A stretch of DNA of 64,000 nucleotides from Strigamia acuminata (taxonomy: Eukaryota > Arthropoda > Chilopoda > Geophilomorpha > Linotaeniidae). The notes below the pieces were generated by a model. It was not told the origin of the DNA. It saw only the letters and a list, made by a program, of their open reading frames with translations, and ran no database searches. This document shows positions 22,098 to 31,478 of this stretch, one piece after another (the stretch's first letter is position 1; every line of letters begins with the position of its first letter). The stretch spans positions 14,129,060 through 14,193,059 of the forward strand of contig OX442314.1 of NCBI GenBank assembly GCA_949358305.1. Reading direction: 5' to 3'. The position numbers and the translations under genes are program-made.

Positions 22098-22330
22098 CCA
22101 AGGGGCCGTCCATAAATTACGTAACGCAAATTTTGGCCATTTTAGACCCCCTGGCCGTAACAAATTCCCAAACCTCTACCCCCCTAATTACGTAATAAAA
22201 CTGAATTTACCCCCCCAAAATTTTCAAAAGTCAATCTCAAAAACCCTTATATTTTCAATTTTTAAACAATTTTTTTCATGGACCGTACTAATGATCCGTA
22301 ACAAAATTTGAAACCCCCCCTCCCCCCCTT
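22098..22330. mobile_element. MITE remnant, GGGGCCGTCCATAAATTACG type
   Basis: The segment begins GGGGCCGTCCATAAATTACG, a start shared by a widespread family of small inverted-repeat elements. It continues with C-rich runs and has a degenerate mirror near 22277 (CATGGACCGTAC). No clear duplication is visible, so this is a decayed copy. Confidence 0.45.
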
Positions 22331-22374
22331 GGAGCGTTATAGGTAGAGACCGGATAAATGCATACAAATAATTT

Positions 22375-22433
22375 TTTCCTCATCGCACATTTGACACCTA
22401 TAACTTACAGGTGTCAAATGTGCGATGAGGAAA
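22375..22433. repeat. Perfect 25-bp hairpin
   Basis: The arm TTTCCTCATCGCACATTTGA and its next five bases (22375-22399) are repeated inverted without mismatch at 22409-22433. The two arms are separated by a 9-bp loop. Perfect pairing in otherwise degenerate AT-rich DNA suggests a recent origin or selection. It has no run of T after it and no neighbouring gene to which a role can be assigned. Confidence 0.9.
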
Positions 22434-22803
22434 TTTTAGATGAAATTTATTAAAATGTGTCTCACTCGATAAGCTTTGACATTGGGGGCCCAGTTCATGT
22501 GCCCCCAACGCTCCAAAACAGCTTTTGATGAGTAATACTGCAAACACCATCTGGCAATTATAACATGGGCTAAAAATAATTGTCATAGCTAATATCATAA
22601 AAAATAAAAATTAATTAATTAATTATTTATTTTTTTATTTATTTTTCAATAAGAAGCTCAACCCATTTTCCAATGTGTCAACTTTTGATTGGTGATCAGG
22701 TTGAATGAGAAAAAAGATATATATACACCGTATGCATTTATACATTGCAGTCATCCTAAACTTGAAATTACAAAATAACTATATTCATTTTCAGTTTTCT
22801 GAC

Positions 22804-24789
22804 ATGTTGCTGAGTATTTTCGTAGGTATTGCTGTTTTGTCCTCATTTATTACGGCAGAGGTAAACTGAACGTGGTTTAAACTTTTAAACTGTAAAACTC
22901 AAACGAATAATACAATCAATATATAATTTCCTTTCAGGATTGCTTCGATGCAGACAAGTTAAATGAAAAGGTTGTATTTTTTTACTTGCACTTCAACATG
23001 ATCAATTAAATTATCGTTAAAAAATATTTCAGGATTATTCAGTCTACAAGCGATGCTTTGACATTTACAGACATTTCTTTCGAACGCACGTATTTTTCAA
23101 AGCTTCCTCAAAGGATGGAAAAGTACATAGAATTTTACTTTTTACGAGAAGGTTCCGGTGCAATCTGCACAGAATCTAAATCTACTATAGATGGTGCACC
23201 TGCCTAGGTCACATCAGTTTCGGTTTATTGTATGGGTATTGCGAACTCCAACCACCGCGGTTGTTAACACAACTGCCCGCTTCCTGTTTTTCCGATTTTT
23301 CTACTTTTTTCAGATAAGTTATACAGTATTCCCTTAAAACTGTCGTGACTCAGACAGGTGAGTAATCTACTGCGGTGACTCAGGGCCGGCTCAAGATTGG
23401 ATCGAGCGGGGCGCACCGGGCGCATTAATTTGCCCAAAATCGATTTGTAACTGGTGCTGTAGTGGTGTGAGTGGCGGTCGGTCGCCTAATGGTCAGGGGA
23501 GGACCATGGGCATTTGGACACCATTCACGATTATACAAAACACAGAGACACACAGTTTAGGATTGATATTCTTTATTGCCATGGTTGTCTAGGGGTTAGT
23601 GTGTCGTCATGTTATCGCCTTGGATGTTGAGTTGCCTTTCAGCAACCCAACCCAGACCAACCGCTGACCACGTGGCCGAAGGCCACATGGGCAGCGTGGT
23701 CGGTTAATCAAATACCACGCCGTGCCTCGCAGCACGGCCCAACGGGTCGGCTCAAGTCCCTTCAGACTTGAGGGCGACCTCGCCAGTTATTGGTATTGCC
23801 ATCGCGATCGTAATCGCCATCGTCACCTACAAATAGCAACGCAACCAGTCACTCTCGTGGCTGGTGTTGTTCTGTCCCTCGTGGTCAGTCCGGACCTCGT
23901 AGGGACCTTGCAGAATCCTCTGTCCTGATTGGCTACAACGATTGGCTCCGACGGGAGCTGCTGAGGATCCTCTCGTTACTGTTGCCAGTGCCGACTGGCG
24001 GTGGCCAGTTGGTCACAGTGGGTGGAAGGTATAAGCGGGTGTATGCCGTACACTTCAGCTTCATGCCAGTATACGCTGTTAACTTTCGATTTTTATCAGT
24101 TTTAAATTTTAAAAAAAAATCAAATTTGATTTAATTTTAAGAATTTTATCATTTTCTAAAATTTTATTAGATTTGAACTAAATTCTCTAAAATTTTATCA
24201 GATTTGTACAAGCGTTTAATTATACATATGTAATTGTTTCAGGAATGTGACTACAACCAATCGATGTTTTTTCTTTGTTTTTATAGCCAATTGCACATAA
24301 ACGTATGACATGGCCAAGGTTTCAATAATTTATGTTTGTCTCAAGCTTTCTTTCATTTTTATGTGCAGATTGGAAAGACTATTAAACACAAAAGCTTCGT
24401 AAGCCATTTGCAAAGCTTTTCAACCCTAACTGTGAGTATTAGATTTTATGTATGTTTTACAATTGCTGATAGATAACTTATTCACACCAGCGGAAGGAAC
24501 TTGACATGAAATTGTCCAACTGTAAAGGAGTTCTTCCTCGCGAAGAAAAAGCAGATGTAACTTAATTTATAAAATAACTTTTGAAACTTTTAAAAACTTC
24601 TAAACTTTTTAAAACTTTTTTAAAACTTTTTTTAAACTTTTTTTTTAAACTTTTAAAATCTAGCTTACCGCTTACTTCAATTGCCTTCAAGAGCAGTGTC
24701 CAGAGATAGCACAAATTACGTATTACTTTGTAAATTCAGCAGAGGGAATTTGCAGCAGTAGTAAATTGGCGACTGATCCTGATGAGTGA
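22804..24789 (+). CDS. Small secreted cysteine-containing protein, seven phase-0 exons
   Basis: Exons 22804-22860, 22938-22970, 23033-23122, 24243-24302, 24369-24431, 24491-24556 and 24664-24789 have GT-AG borders and join at codon boundaries. The result is 164 residues. Exon 1 encodes exactly a signal peptide (MLLSIFVGIAVLSSFITA). The mature part has eight cysteines in DCF, RCF, ECD, LCF, NCK, NCLQEQC and ICS contexts, so a disulfide-bonded extracellular protein is likely. I do not recognise the family; small insect odorant-binding-like or haemolymph proteins have a similar size and layout, but the cysteine spacing was not matched. Intron 3 has been enlarged by GC-rich insertions. The exon chain was assembled by hand and the 60-bp fourth exon is the least certain. 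Confidence 0.7.
23380..24100. mobile_element. GC-rich insertion, probable LTR fragment next to a hAT end
   Basis: This block is far richer in G+C than its surroundings and sits in intron 3 of the secreted-protein gene. It starts with CAGGGCCGGCTCAAG, a typical hAT terminus with no partner found. Further right, TATAAG at about 24031 is followed 25-30 bp later by TTCAGCTTCA, resembling a TATA box and initiator of a retrotransposon LTR. Open frames inside have no recognisable product. Confidence 0.4.
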
Positions 24790-26450
24790 TGATGCATGTA
24801 TTAAGTCATAAGTTGTGATGGTCAGTGGTCACTAAAATATCCCCTGTGAAAATAAATGTTGTAAAATGAAAAAATAAAACTATAAATAATTATGAGTAAA
24901 TATTTGTGTTTTCCTAAGAATATAATTTATTAGTTAGAATGCAAATAACTGATTAGTTTGTGGAAATAAAATAGATTACATCAGATTTGGATGCTAAATG
25001 CTCAAATAATACATTAAAAATATACAATTTGTCTGTTTGGAATGTAATAAGTGTTGTGACGTGAATAATTAATGAGGGGTAATAATATTAATATTAACAC
25101 ACATTAAGGGGTAGTTGGGAGGCTGCGCTGCAAGGCTTCTTGCAAATCAAGTCTCTGAAATGGGGGTTTTGGAGTGGTCACTCCTACTTCTGGAATGTGT
25201 GACAAGTAGCTTTAGGCCTAAAAGGAGGGTGAAGCAGCATTCTCTCAACAGTCTTTCTATCTCCAAGCATTCACCCCCATTGCCATCTCTTGCCATGCAT
25301 TCCAGTTACCTTGATGCATTCTATCCCCACTCAATCTCTCGCCCTACTGCAGACACTCATTATCTCGCTAATGGCTTCGTGCGTACCCCTTTCGCCGAAT
25401 TTTGTTTTTCATTTTCTGAAAAATGGGAATTCCCGTTTCGCCGAAAATGAAAAGAGAGAGTAATCGATCGATTATAAAAAAAAGTTCCATTTTTTCAAAG
25501 TTTCGGTTTTTTTCTAACCAATTTCCACACATTGTCACCATTTGTACACAAATTTACCGGTAATGGAATTTAAAAAAAGCTGCGCAGTGAAGTTATAGAA
25601 GTTTAATTTGAAAAAGAAATTATAACCACCACATTTTTTAATCTTTCCTGCCCATCTATTTTTATTGTGGTCTCTCGATCCAAACAATTGGAAAAGATGC
25701 TAATGGAATATTCTTAAAAAAATTATAGGTTTTTATTCATCGATTTCATTTGATTTAATTTGACTATTTTTAAGTATCTCGTTGAATTTTACTAGACATA
25801 CAAAACTATGGCCGCAGTGAAACAAGCGTCTGAAATGTTTCTCAATCATAATAATATCATAAAAAATATAAATTAATTAATTATTATTATTATTATTATT
25901 ATTATTTTTTATTACGAAATACGTATTGTAATGGTAATTATATATGTTCTAAATATCATCAAGATATATTCGTGATATCATTTTGCTGTTTTTGTTTCTT
26001 AAAGTTTAAATTTAAGTATAGGCAGGCAAATATTCAGAGACGAAAACCCGACTTACTTATGGAACAAGAAAAACGTTTGGGACGGGGAAGGGGATTGAAA
26101 TAAAGTTGATGTTTGATGAAAGTCTTGTTTTTGTTTCTCGAGATTGTGGATTCCTCTATTTTTTTTGCATTTTATCAAAAAATTCAACTAATACCCTGCC
26201 GGGGTGTTTGGTAAACATAATTGTAATTTACTTCTAAGGCTTGTCCGGCTTTAACAAATTAATAGATTACTTTATGCTTGTGAAAATTGATTTTTATTGT
26301 GTTATACACTTTAGAATGGATTTATTGATATTTTTTAATGTTTTTTTATTACTATTTTATAATATTTTACTCCGTAAATTTTAATTTGCTTCTGAGCATG
26401 CGCAGTCTATTTGTTTTTACCTTGGACGAACACAAATGGACTGGCAACTC
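24790..26450. other. Intergenic region with a dispersed repeat
   Basis: Positions 25055-25135 (TGTGACG, GAATAATTAATGA, then GGGAGGCTGCG) recur in a related form at about 54242-54320, so a dispersed element is present. TTATTATTATT and other simple repeats occur near 25880. A plus-strand frame of 111 codons at 25115-25450 has no recognisable domain and is not called. Nothing else is seen. Confidence 0.5.
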
Positions 26451-26510
26451 CATTCTCTCTCAGTAATCTTCGGCTTAACAGGAGATGGCGCTACTAGTCG
26501 GGTTACGTCA
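26451..26510. repeat. DIRS left inverted terminal repeat
   Basis: Contains AATCTTCGGCTTAACAGGAG and ATGGCGCTACTAGTCGGGTT. The second part is inverted at 31192-31225 on the right. The first part is complementary to the internal region at 30899-30935. Confidence 0.85.
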
Positions 26511-26663
26511 CTTCCGGTTCTACTAACGGGTTGCGCGGTCAGGTTCGAATGCTCTGCAAGAAAAAATTTGTTAATTTTATCGTTTTTATCCCCTTTTCCA
26601 AGGATTGTTTTTATTCGAACCACTTTATAACATTTTATCTTTTTTGTAGTTATAAAGTTGTGC

Positions 26664-29600
26664 ATGTATTCACATTTTAAAGTCATGAATTACCCAACTA
26701 TCAATGATACTGAAGAAGACCACGCGGAAGGCCAGTCGGGCCTAACGGACCAGACGGACCACACGGTCGTAGTGACCGAGAAATCACCGCCACCTTCACC
26801 AGGAAGGATGAATAAACGAATAGATGTGCTGACCAACAGCATAGCGGATTTGCATACCTTGATACGTTCCTTGGTCCCTGCCCAAACCGCCCAAACTGGT
26901 CAAACTGCGAGAACGGCCGTCGTTCAAACGCAAATCATCAATACTCCCGCGGGCGGACCAGGTGTTGTACCAGTCTCGCTTACCGCTATCGGGTCGGCAA
27001 CGTTGCCAAACCCTGGGACCGTTAACTCCCTTGTTAATGGAGTCGGAACAAGTGTTCCGGCCCCTGTCGGCCAACCGGTCACAGCAAATCCCACGAGTGG
27101 ATTTGCCGATGTTTCCATTCTCTTGGGCGACGAAACGACGTTCGGTGAAGCTTGGCCAACGGAATTGGAGGCCCTGGTCAGTAAGTCATTGTTCCATACT
27201 ACTACGGAGTATAGGGACAAACTTGTCGAGAAGTTGGTAATTCCGGAGAATGCCAAGTATCTGGAGCCGCCGAAGATGGACGGAACTTTCTTCTCTGACC
27301 TTCAACCGTGGGTAAAGTCCAGGGATACAACCACGCTGAAATTGCAACGTTCCATCTTGAAAACGTACATTCCCTTGGCCTCGGCCTTGAAGGACATCGT
27401 GTCCGGGAAAATGGACCCCAACACTTTGAAAGCACAAATTGCCGAAGCAATGACGCTTCTAGGGGCAATGAATACTGCGGCTACGCTACGGAGACGCACG
27501 GACTTCGCCGATTCGCTAGCCCCGAAATACAAACAATTCGCGAAAGGGAAAGTCGTTTTCCCTTTCGACCTCTTTGGCCCCGATTTACCCAAACAGCTAA
27601 AGGAGTACGACGAAATGAAAAGAATGACGAATAAAGCTACTGTTGACAAAACCGAATCCAGAAAGGACAAGGAAAGAAACTTTCGTCGGTACACGCCTTA
27701 CAACCGGTACGACTCCAATAAGCGCTCGGATAATTCCAGGAATTTTGATTTCAAAAAATCTAATTGTACGAACGCTGTGTGTTCCAAATATGTAACTCCG
27801 TTATCTAATACCGATTTCTGTTGCAGATCGGGGGAAGAGCCAGCGCGGACGGCAACAGAAGAAATAACGTTTCCTGATATTCCTGTCAATATTGTAAGAA
27901 ATAAAAAATTAATTTCGGAAAAAATGCATCTATCATTTGAACCAGGTATTTTAAAGAATTACCTGCCGGCCTGGCGTAAAATTACCAAAAATCCATTTAT
28001 TTTATCTTCCCTGTCGGGAATTGAATTTGATTTGATCTGTGATCAACCCACGCAAGCGAAAAGAACAGAATATAAAATGTCAGCCTCTGAAACCCTTGCT
28101 ATTTCTCAAGCGGTTGATAAACTCTGCCATCAAGGCATAATTAAACCAGTACAACATGTCGAGGGCGAATATTTGAGCCCCATTTTCGCTGTGCCAAAAC
28201 CTGACGGGACTGTAAGAATTATTCTTAATTTAAAGAAATTTAATGAGAGCTTAGAGTATCTCCATTTTAAGATGGCCTCTCTGAAAGACGCCATTAATCT
28301 CCTAAAGCAGGGCCAATACATGTTCAAAATTGATCTCACTAACGCGTTTTACCTTTTACCTATACGGGCCGATTACAAAAAGTTTGTTCGATTTTTATGG
28401 CAAGGCCAACTCTTCGAGTACCAGGTAATGCCAATGGGCCTGGCTAGCGCTCCTCGGACCTTTACTAAGGTCATGTGTCCGGTCTTCGCCGAACTACGGA
28501 CTTGGGGTATCTGTGGGATCCCTTATCTAGATGACGGCATATTCTTATGCGACAGTTTTAACGAGGCAGAAGTCGCTTGTAGCGACGTTATCGATTTCTT
28601 TCAGGGTTTAGGACTTTGTATAAACTGGGAAAAGTCTGAGTTTGCCCCCAAAACCAGAATGGAATTTCTGGGTTTAACCTTGGACTCTAGAAAAATGGAA
28701 GTTTCTCTTCCAGATAGGAAAATTAAAAAGATCACTAAATTAGCTTCACAGCTCCTTGCACTGGAATATTTTACTATCCAAGAATTGGCCGTTTTTATTG
28801 GAAATCTGGTCTCCGCCGAACCGGCACTTTTCCATGGCTTCTGGAATATAAAGCCATTAGAATCTTTTAAAACCGGCCAACTATTTTTACACAATCATAA
28901 CTATAGCACCTTGGTGCAAAATTACCCTGATGTTACAGCCGAATTGTCTAGGTGGACTAACCCCATTTACTTTTTGCCTAAAAAATTGATCCGCAGCGAC
29001 CCAGACTCCGAAGTCTTTACCGACGCTTCTAATAAAGGTTGGGGAGCTAGTTGGGGGTCCCAAGAAGCAAATGGTCAATGGACTCTTGATGAGAGCTCGC
29101 TGCATATCAATGTAAAAGAACTTTTAGCATTATGGTTTGCTTGGAAGGTTTTCGCACCTTTCAACGGTAAAAAACACATTTTATTTCACTCAGATAGCTC
29201 CACGGTCGTGAGTGTTTTTCGCAACCAAGGCAGCAAGGTCCAACTACTACACCATTATGGTCGTTTAGTTTGGGAAGATGCCCAAAGACTGGACATTGAC
29301 TTCTCCGTGGTACACATTCCGGGCAAAGACAATACCGTGGCCGATTATTTGTCGCGTAATTTCATTACTACCGACGGCGAATGGAGCTTATCAATTCTTA
29401 TGTTTAAATTACTTACTAATCATTTTGGCCTACCCGAAATAGACCTTTTCGCGACGAGACTAAATAACAAATTACCAAAATTTATGTCTTGGGGCCCCGA
29501 CCCCTCCGCCTTCAAAATAGATGCATTTTCTCACTGTTGGAAAAAATTTTATACTTATGCTTTTCCCCCTTTCTGCCTCATCTCCAGAATTTTACAGAAA

Positions 29601-29972
29601 GTTCGCCGCGATCAATCGACGCTCCTGCTCATTGTTCCAAAATGGACGACCCAAGCGTGGTTCGCCCCCTTGCTGGAATGCTTGATAGCCGTCCCGGTAT
29701 CATTCCCAGCCAAGAACCATCTGTCGTTGGAACACCAGCCGAATGCAGAGTTCCCCTTGCAAGCCCTGCAGCTCCTTGGCTGCAAAATCTCTGGAGAGAT
29801 CGCCAAACAGAAGGCTTTTCGCGAGACGCTGCCGAGTTGTTCACGGCCGGGTGGCGACCGGCCACTATCTCAACGTATTCGGCAGGAGTTAAGAGGTGGA
29901 CAGAATTTTGTGGTGAAGGGACACCTCATCCCGATCCGCTCCCTCTCAACCTCGAACCGCCCCTTGGATTAG
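26664..29972 (+). CDS. DIRS Gag / reverse transcriptase / RNase H / methylase-like polyprotein
   Basis: A single 1102-codon frame from the first ATG (26664). Roughly residues 1-370 are Gag-like, starting with a low-complexity Pro/Gln/Thr stretch and ending in a basic segment. The reverse transcriptase occupies about residues 440-690 with the catalytic box as IPYLDDG (28522). RNase H follows, with FTDASNKGWGA near residue 783 and HIPGKDNTVADYLSR further on. After it comes the block DLFATRLNNKLPKFMSWGPD (near residue 925), the conserved Dam-methylase-like region of DIRS elements. In the founding DIRS-1, Gag is a separate frame; here it is continuous with RT. The last 331 nt overlap the recombinase frame. 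Confidence 0.92.
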   Translation: MYSHFKVMNYPTINDTEEDHAEGQSGLTDQTDHTVVVTEKSPPPSPGRMNKRIDVLTNSIADLHTLIRSLVPAQTAQTGQTARTAVVQTQIINTPAGGPGVVPVSLTAIGSATLPNPGTVNSLVNGVGTSVPAPVGQPVTANPTSGFADVSILLGDETTFGEAWPTELEALVSKSLFHTTTEYRDKLVEKLVIPENAKYLEPPKMDGTFFSDLQPWVKSRDTTTLKLQRSILKTYIPLASALKDIVSGKMDPNTLKAQIAEAMTLLGAMNTAATLRRRTDFADSLAPKYKQFAKGKVVFPFDLFGPDLPKQLKEYDEMKRMTNKATVDKTESRKDKERNFRRYTPYNRYDSNKRSDNSRNFDFKKSNCTNAVCSKYVTPLSNTDFCCRSGEEPARTATEEITFPDIPVNIVRNKKLISEKMHLSFEPGILKNYLPAWRKITKNPFILSSLSGIEFDLICDQPTQAKRTEYKMSASETLAISQAVDKLCHQGIIKPVQHVEGEYLSPIFAVPKPDGTVRIILNLKKFNESLEYLHFKMASLKDAINLLKQGQYMFKIDLTNAFYLLPIRADYKKFVRFLWQGQLFEYQVMPMGLASAPRTFTKVMCPVFAELRTWGICGIPYLDDGIFLCDSFNEAEVACSDVIDFFQGLGLCINWEKSEFAPKTRMEFLGLTLDSRKMEVSLPDRKIKKITKLASQLLALEYFTIQELAVFIGNLVSAEPALFHGFWNIKPLESFKTGQLFLHNHNYSTLVQNYPDVTAELSRWTNPIYFLPKKLIRSDPDSEVFTDASNKGWGASWGSQEANGQWTLDESSLHINVKELLALWFAWKVFAPFNGKKHILFHSDSSTVVSVFRNQGSKVQLLHHYGRLVWEDAQRLDIDFSVVHIPGKDNTVADYLSRNFITTDGEWSLSILMFKLLTNHFGLPEIDLFATRLNNKLPKFMSWGPDPSAFKIDAFSHCWKKFYTYAFPPFCLISRILQKVRRDQSTLLLIVPKWTTQAWFAPLLECLIAVPVSFPAKNHLSLEHQPNAEFPLQALQLLGCKISGEIAKQKAFRETLPSCSRPGGDRPLSQRIRQELRGGQNFVVKGHLIPIRSLSTSNRPLD

Positions 29973-30790
29973 CGGTCGCAAAGACCGCTAACTTTATCGC
30001 TGATAGGTTCCAAAAAGGCCTAGCCGCTTCTACGATCACGGGGAATTTGGCTGCAGTCACTGCAGCGGGCCTCATCTCTCCCTTGGTCAGGGATGACGAA
30101 AGAATTGTTCGCATGTTAAAAGGAGTTTCAAATTTGCGACCCAATCTGCCACGATACGCGGCAACTTGGGACATGGGTTTAGCTCTTAACGAACTACGCA
30201 AGCTTTGGCCACACGACAACTTAGATTGGAGATGTCTGCAAGAAAAGACACTAATTTTGCTTGCTTTAACCACGGCAGCTAGAGTAAGCTCGCTGCAACA
30301 ATTAAAAACCTCGGAAATGACTATGTCAACTGACGCCGTAATTTTCAATTCTAAAACTATGCACAAGGACTCTCGTGCCGGCCACCATACGGTTTACCGG
30401 GTTGCCCCATTTTTACAAGAACGGGCTATTTGCCCTTTTAAGGCGTTGCACGATTTTCTGCAGAAAACAATTGATTTACGCAAGGGAAATTACCTTTTCC
30501 TAAAGCTCCAACCTCCTCATGCTGCGCCTACCAAGGACACCTTAAGGCGCTGGATAAAAAATTTTTTAAAGAAAATTGGTGTTGGACAAGAATTCGGAGC
30601 GCACTCGACGCGCTCCGCAGCCACCAGTGCTGCCGTTAATACGATTCACGTGCAAGAAATTTTATCTGTTGCGGGCTGGACGTCCGAACAGACATTTGCC
30701 AGGTTTTACAACAAAACCATTGTAGATCAAAATGCTTTTCAAAACTCGGTCTTAAATAGACCAGTGCCAAATAATTTGTCTAAAAAATAA
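29642..30790 (+). CDS. DIRS tyrosine recombinase
   Basis: A 382-residue frame starting MDDPSVVRPLAG, overlapping the end of the polyprotein frame in a different register. The C-terminal half carries the tyrosine-recombinase set. The first arginine is in LTTAARVSSLQ, the H-x-x-R box is in HSTRSAATSAA, and the nucleophile tyrosine is in AGWTSEQTFARFYNK. The enzyme would insert the circular DNA copy without a target duplication. The frame is open through to its stop just before the terminal region. An open frame exists upstream to 29489 without an ATG, so translation may start by another mechanism. Confidence 0.92.
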   Translation: MDDPSVVRPLAGMLDSRPGIIPSQEPSVVGTPAECRVPLASPAAPWLQNLWRDRQTEGFSRDAAELFTAGWRPATISTYSAGVKRWTEFCGEGTPHPDPLPLNLEPPLGLAVAKTANFIADRFQKGLAASTITGNLAAVTAAGLISPLVRDDERIVRMLKGVSNLRPNLPRYAATWDMGLALNELRKLWPHDNLDWRCLQEKTLILLALTTAARVSSLQQLKTSEMTMSTDAVIFNSKTMHKDSRAGHHTVYRVAPFLQERAICPFKALHDFLQKTIDLRKGNYLFLKLQPPHAAPTKDTLRRWIKNFLKKIGVGQEFGAHSTRSAATSAAVNTIHVQEILSVAGWTSEQTFARFYNKTIVDQNAFQNSVLNRPVPNNLSKK

Positions 30791-30898
30791 ATAAATTGTC
30801 TAGTAACTAAAAATTACCATTTCAAAATAAAAAACTGTAAAATATATATTTTCGTTTCAAATATTTTACCTAACTATCCTGAGAAAAGACTATCTCTC

Positions 30899-31028
30899 AA
30901 TTCTCCTGTTAAGCCGAAGATTACTGAGAGAGAATGTAATCTCGGCAGAACGAGTGAAGCGAAGCGAAGCGGAGCGAGCGAGTGAATGCCGAGAGCATTC
31001 TCTCGATGTAATCGTAGGTTTCACAGGA
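30899..31028. repeat. DIRS internal complementary region
   Basis: TCTCCTGTTAAGCCGAAGAT and the following ACTGAGAGAGAATG are the reverse complement of the outer left terminus. The next part, TAATCTCGGCAGAACGAGTG through to ACAGGA, is the reverse complement of the outer right terminus. The two are joined head to head. This is the diagnostic feature of DIRS replication. Confidence 0.92.
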
Positions 31029-31191
31029 CCCACCAACCTCCCTGAACACCACACCTCCGAGATTCACAAATAAATTATAATTTAGAAAGAGTTATATCAT
31101 AAACTCGCCTACCGTCATCGCGTTGCTCCTGATGATGACTCCATTTTGTTTTTTCCTTCACTTCCTCTTTTCTACAGGATATACTTTTAAG

Positions 31192-31316
31192 ACTGACGTA
31201 ACCCGACTAGTAGCGCCATCTCCTGTGAAACCTACGATTACATCGAGAGAATGCTCTCGGCATTCACTCGCTCGCTCCGCTTCGCTTCGCTTCACTCGTT
31301 CTGCCGAGATTACATT
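31192..31316. repeat. DIRS right inverted terminal repeat
   Basis: Begins TGACGTAACCCGACTAGTAG, the inverse of the left terminus. It continues with GCTCGCTCCGCTTCGCTTCG and related purine/pyrimidine repeats that pair with the internal complementary region. Confidence 0.88.
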
Positions 31317-31427
31317 GTCAGTGCACGTGAGAGGGTCCGGGCACACTTCAGCGCCACCACGTGACAACTTTTGACCCTAGTTTTTACGTAAGTTGTTCGA
31401 ACGAAGTCGTTCATAAACTAGTCGCTT

Positions 31428-31440
31428 CTTTTGGCGGGAA
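31428..31440 (+). promoter_or_regulatory. E2F-like site upstream of POLA2
   Basis: CTTTTGGCGGGAA matches the classical E2F recognition sequence (TTTGGCGGGAA). It ends 38 bp before the POLA2 start codon. E2F control of replication genes, including DNA polymerase alpha subunits, is well established in animals, so S-phase regulation is a reasonable inference. It lies about 110 bp downstream of the DIRS element. Confidence 0.75.
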
Positions 31441-31478
31441 TGAATACTTTGTAGAAATCGTGTGGAACACTCGAAGAA

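Larger units (their letters stand above)
26451..31316 (+). mobile_element. DIRS-type tyrosine-recombinase retrotransposon, apparently complete
   Basis: The 4.87 kb element has a left terminus beginning CATTCTCTCTCAGTAATC and a right terminus ending GCCGAGATTACATT. Both contain inverted copies of a block (AGATGGCGCTACTAGTCGGG on the left). An internal region at about 30899-31028 is complementary to the two ends joined together, as in the DIRS group, where it templates the circular intermediate. There is no target duplication, only a shared CATT at the ends, which fits integration by recombinase. Two long overlapping frames encode Gag/RT/RNase H/methylase-like and recombinase products. No lesion is seen, so it may be recently active. 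Confidence 0.93.

Noticed and set aside
26796-29865. Several minus-strand frames of 60-150 codons across the DIRS element
   Set aside because: They mirror the long plus-strand polyprotein frame and have no domains.
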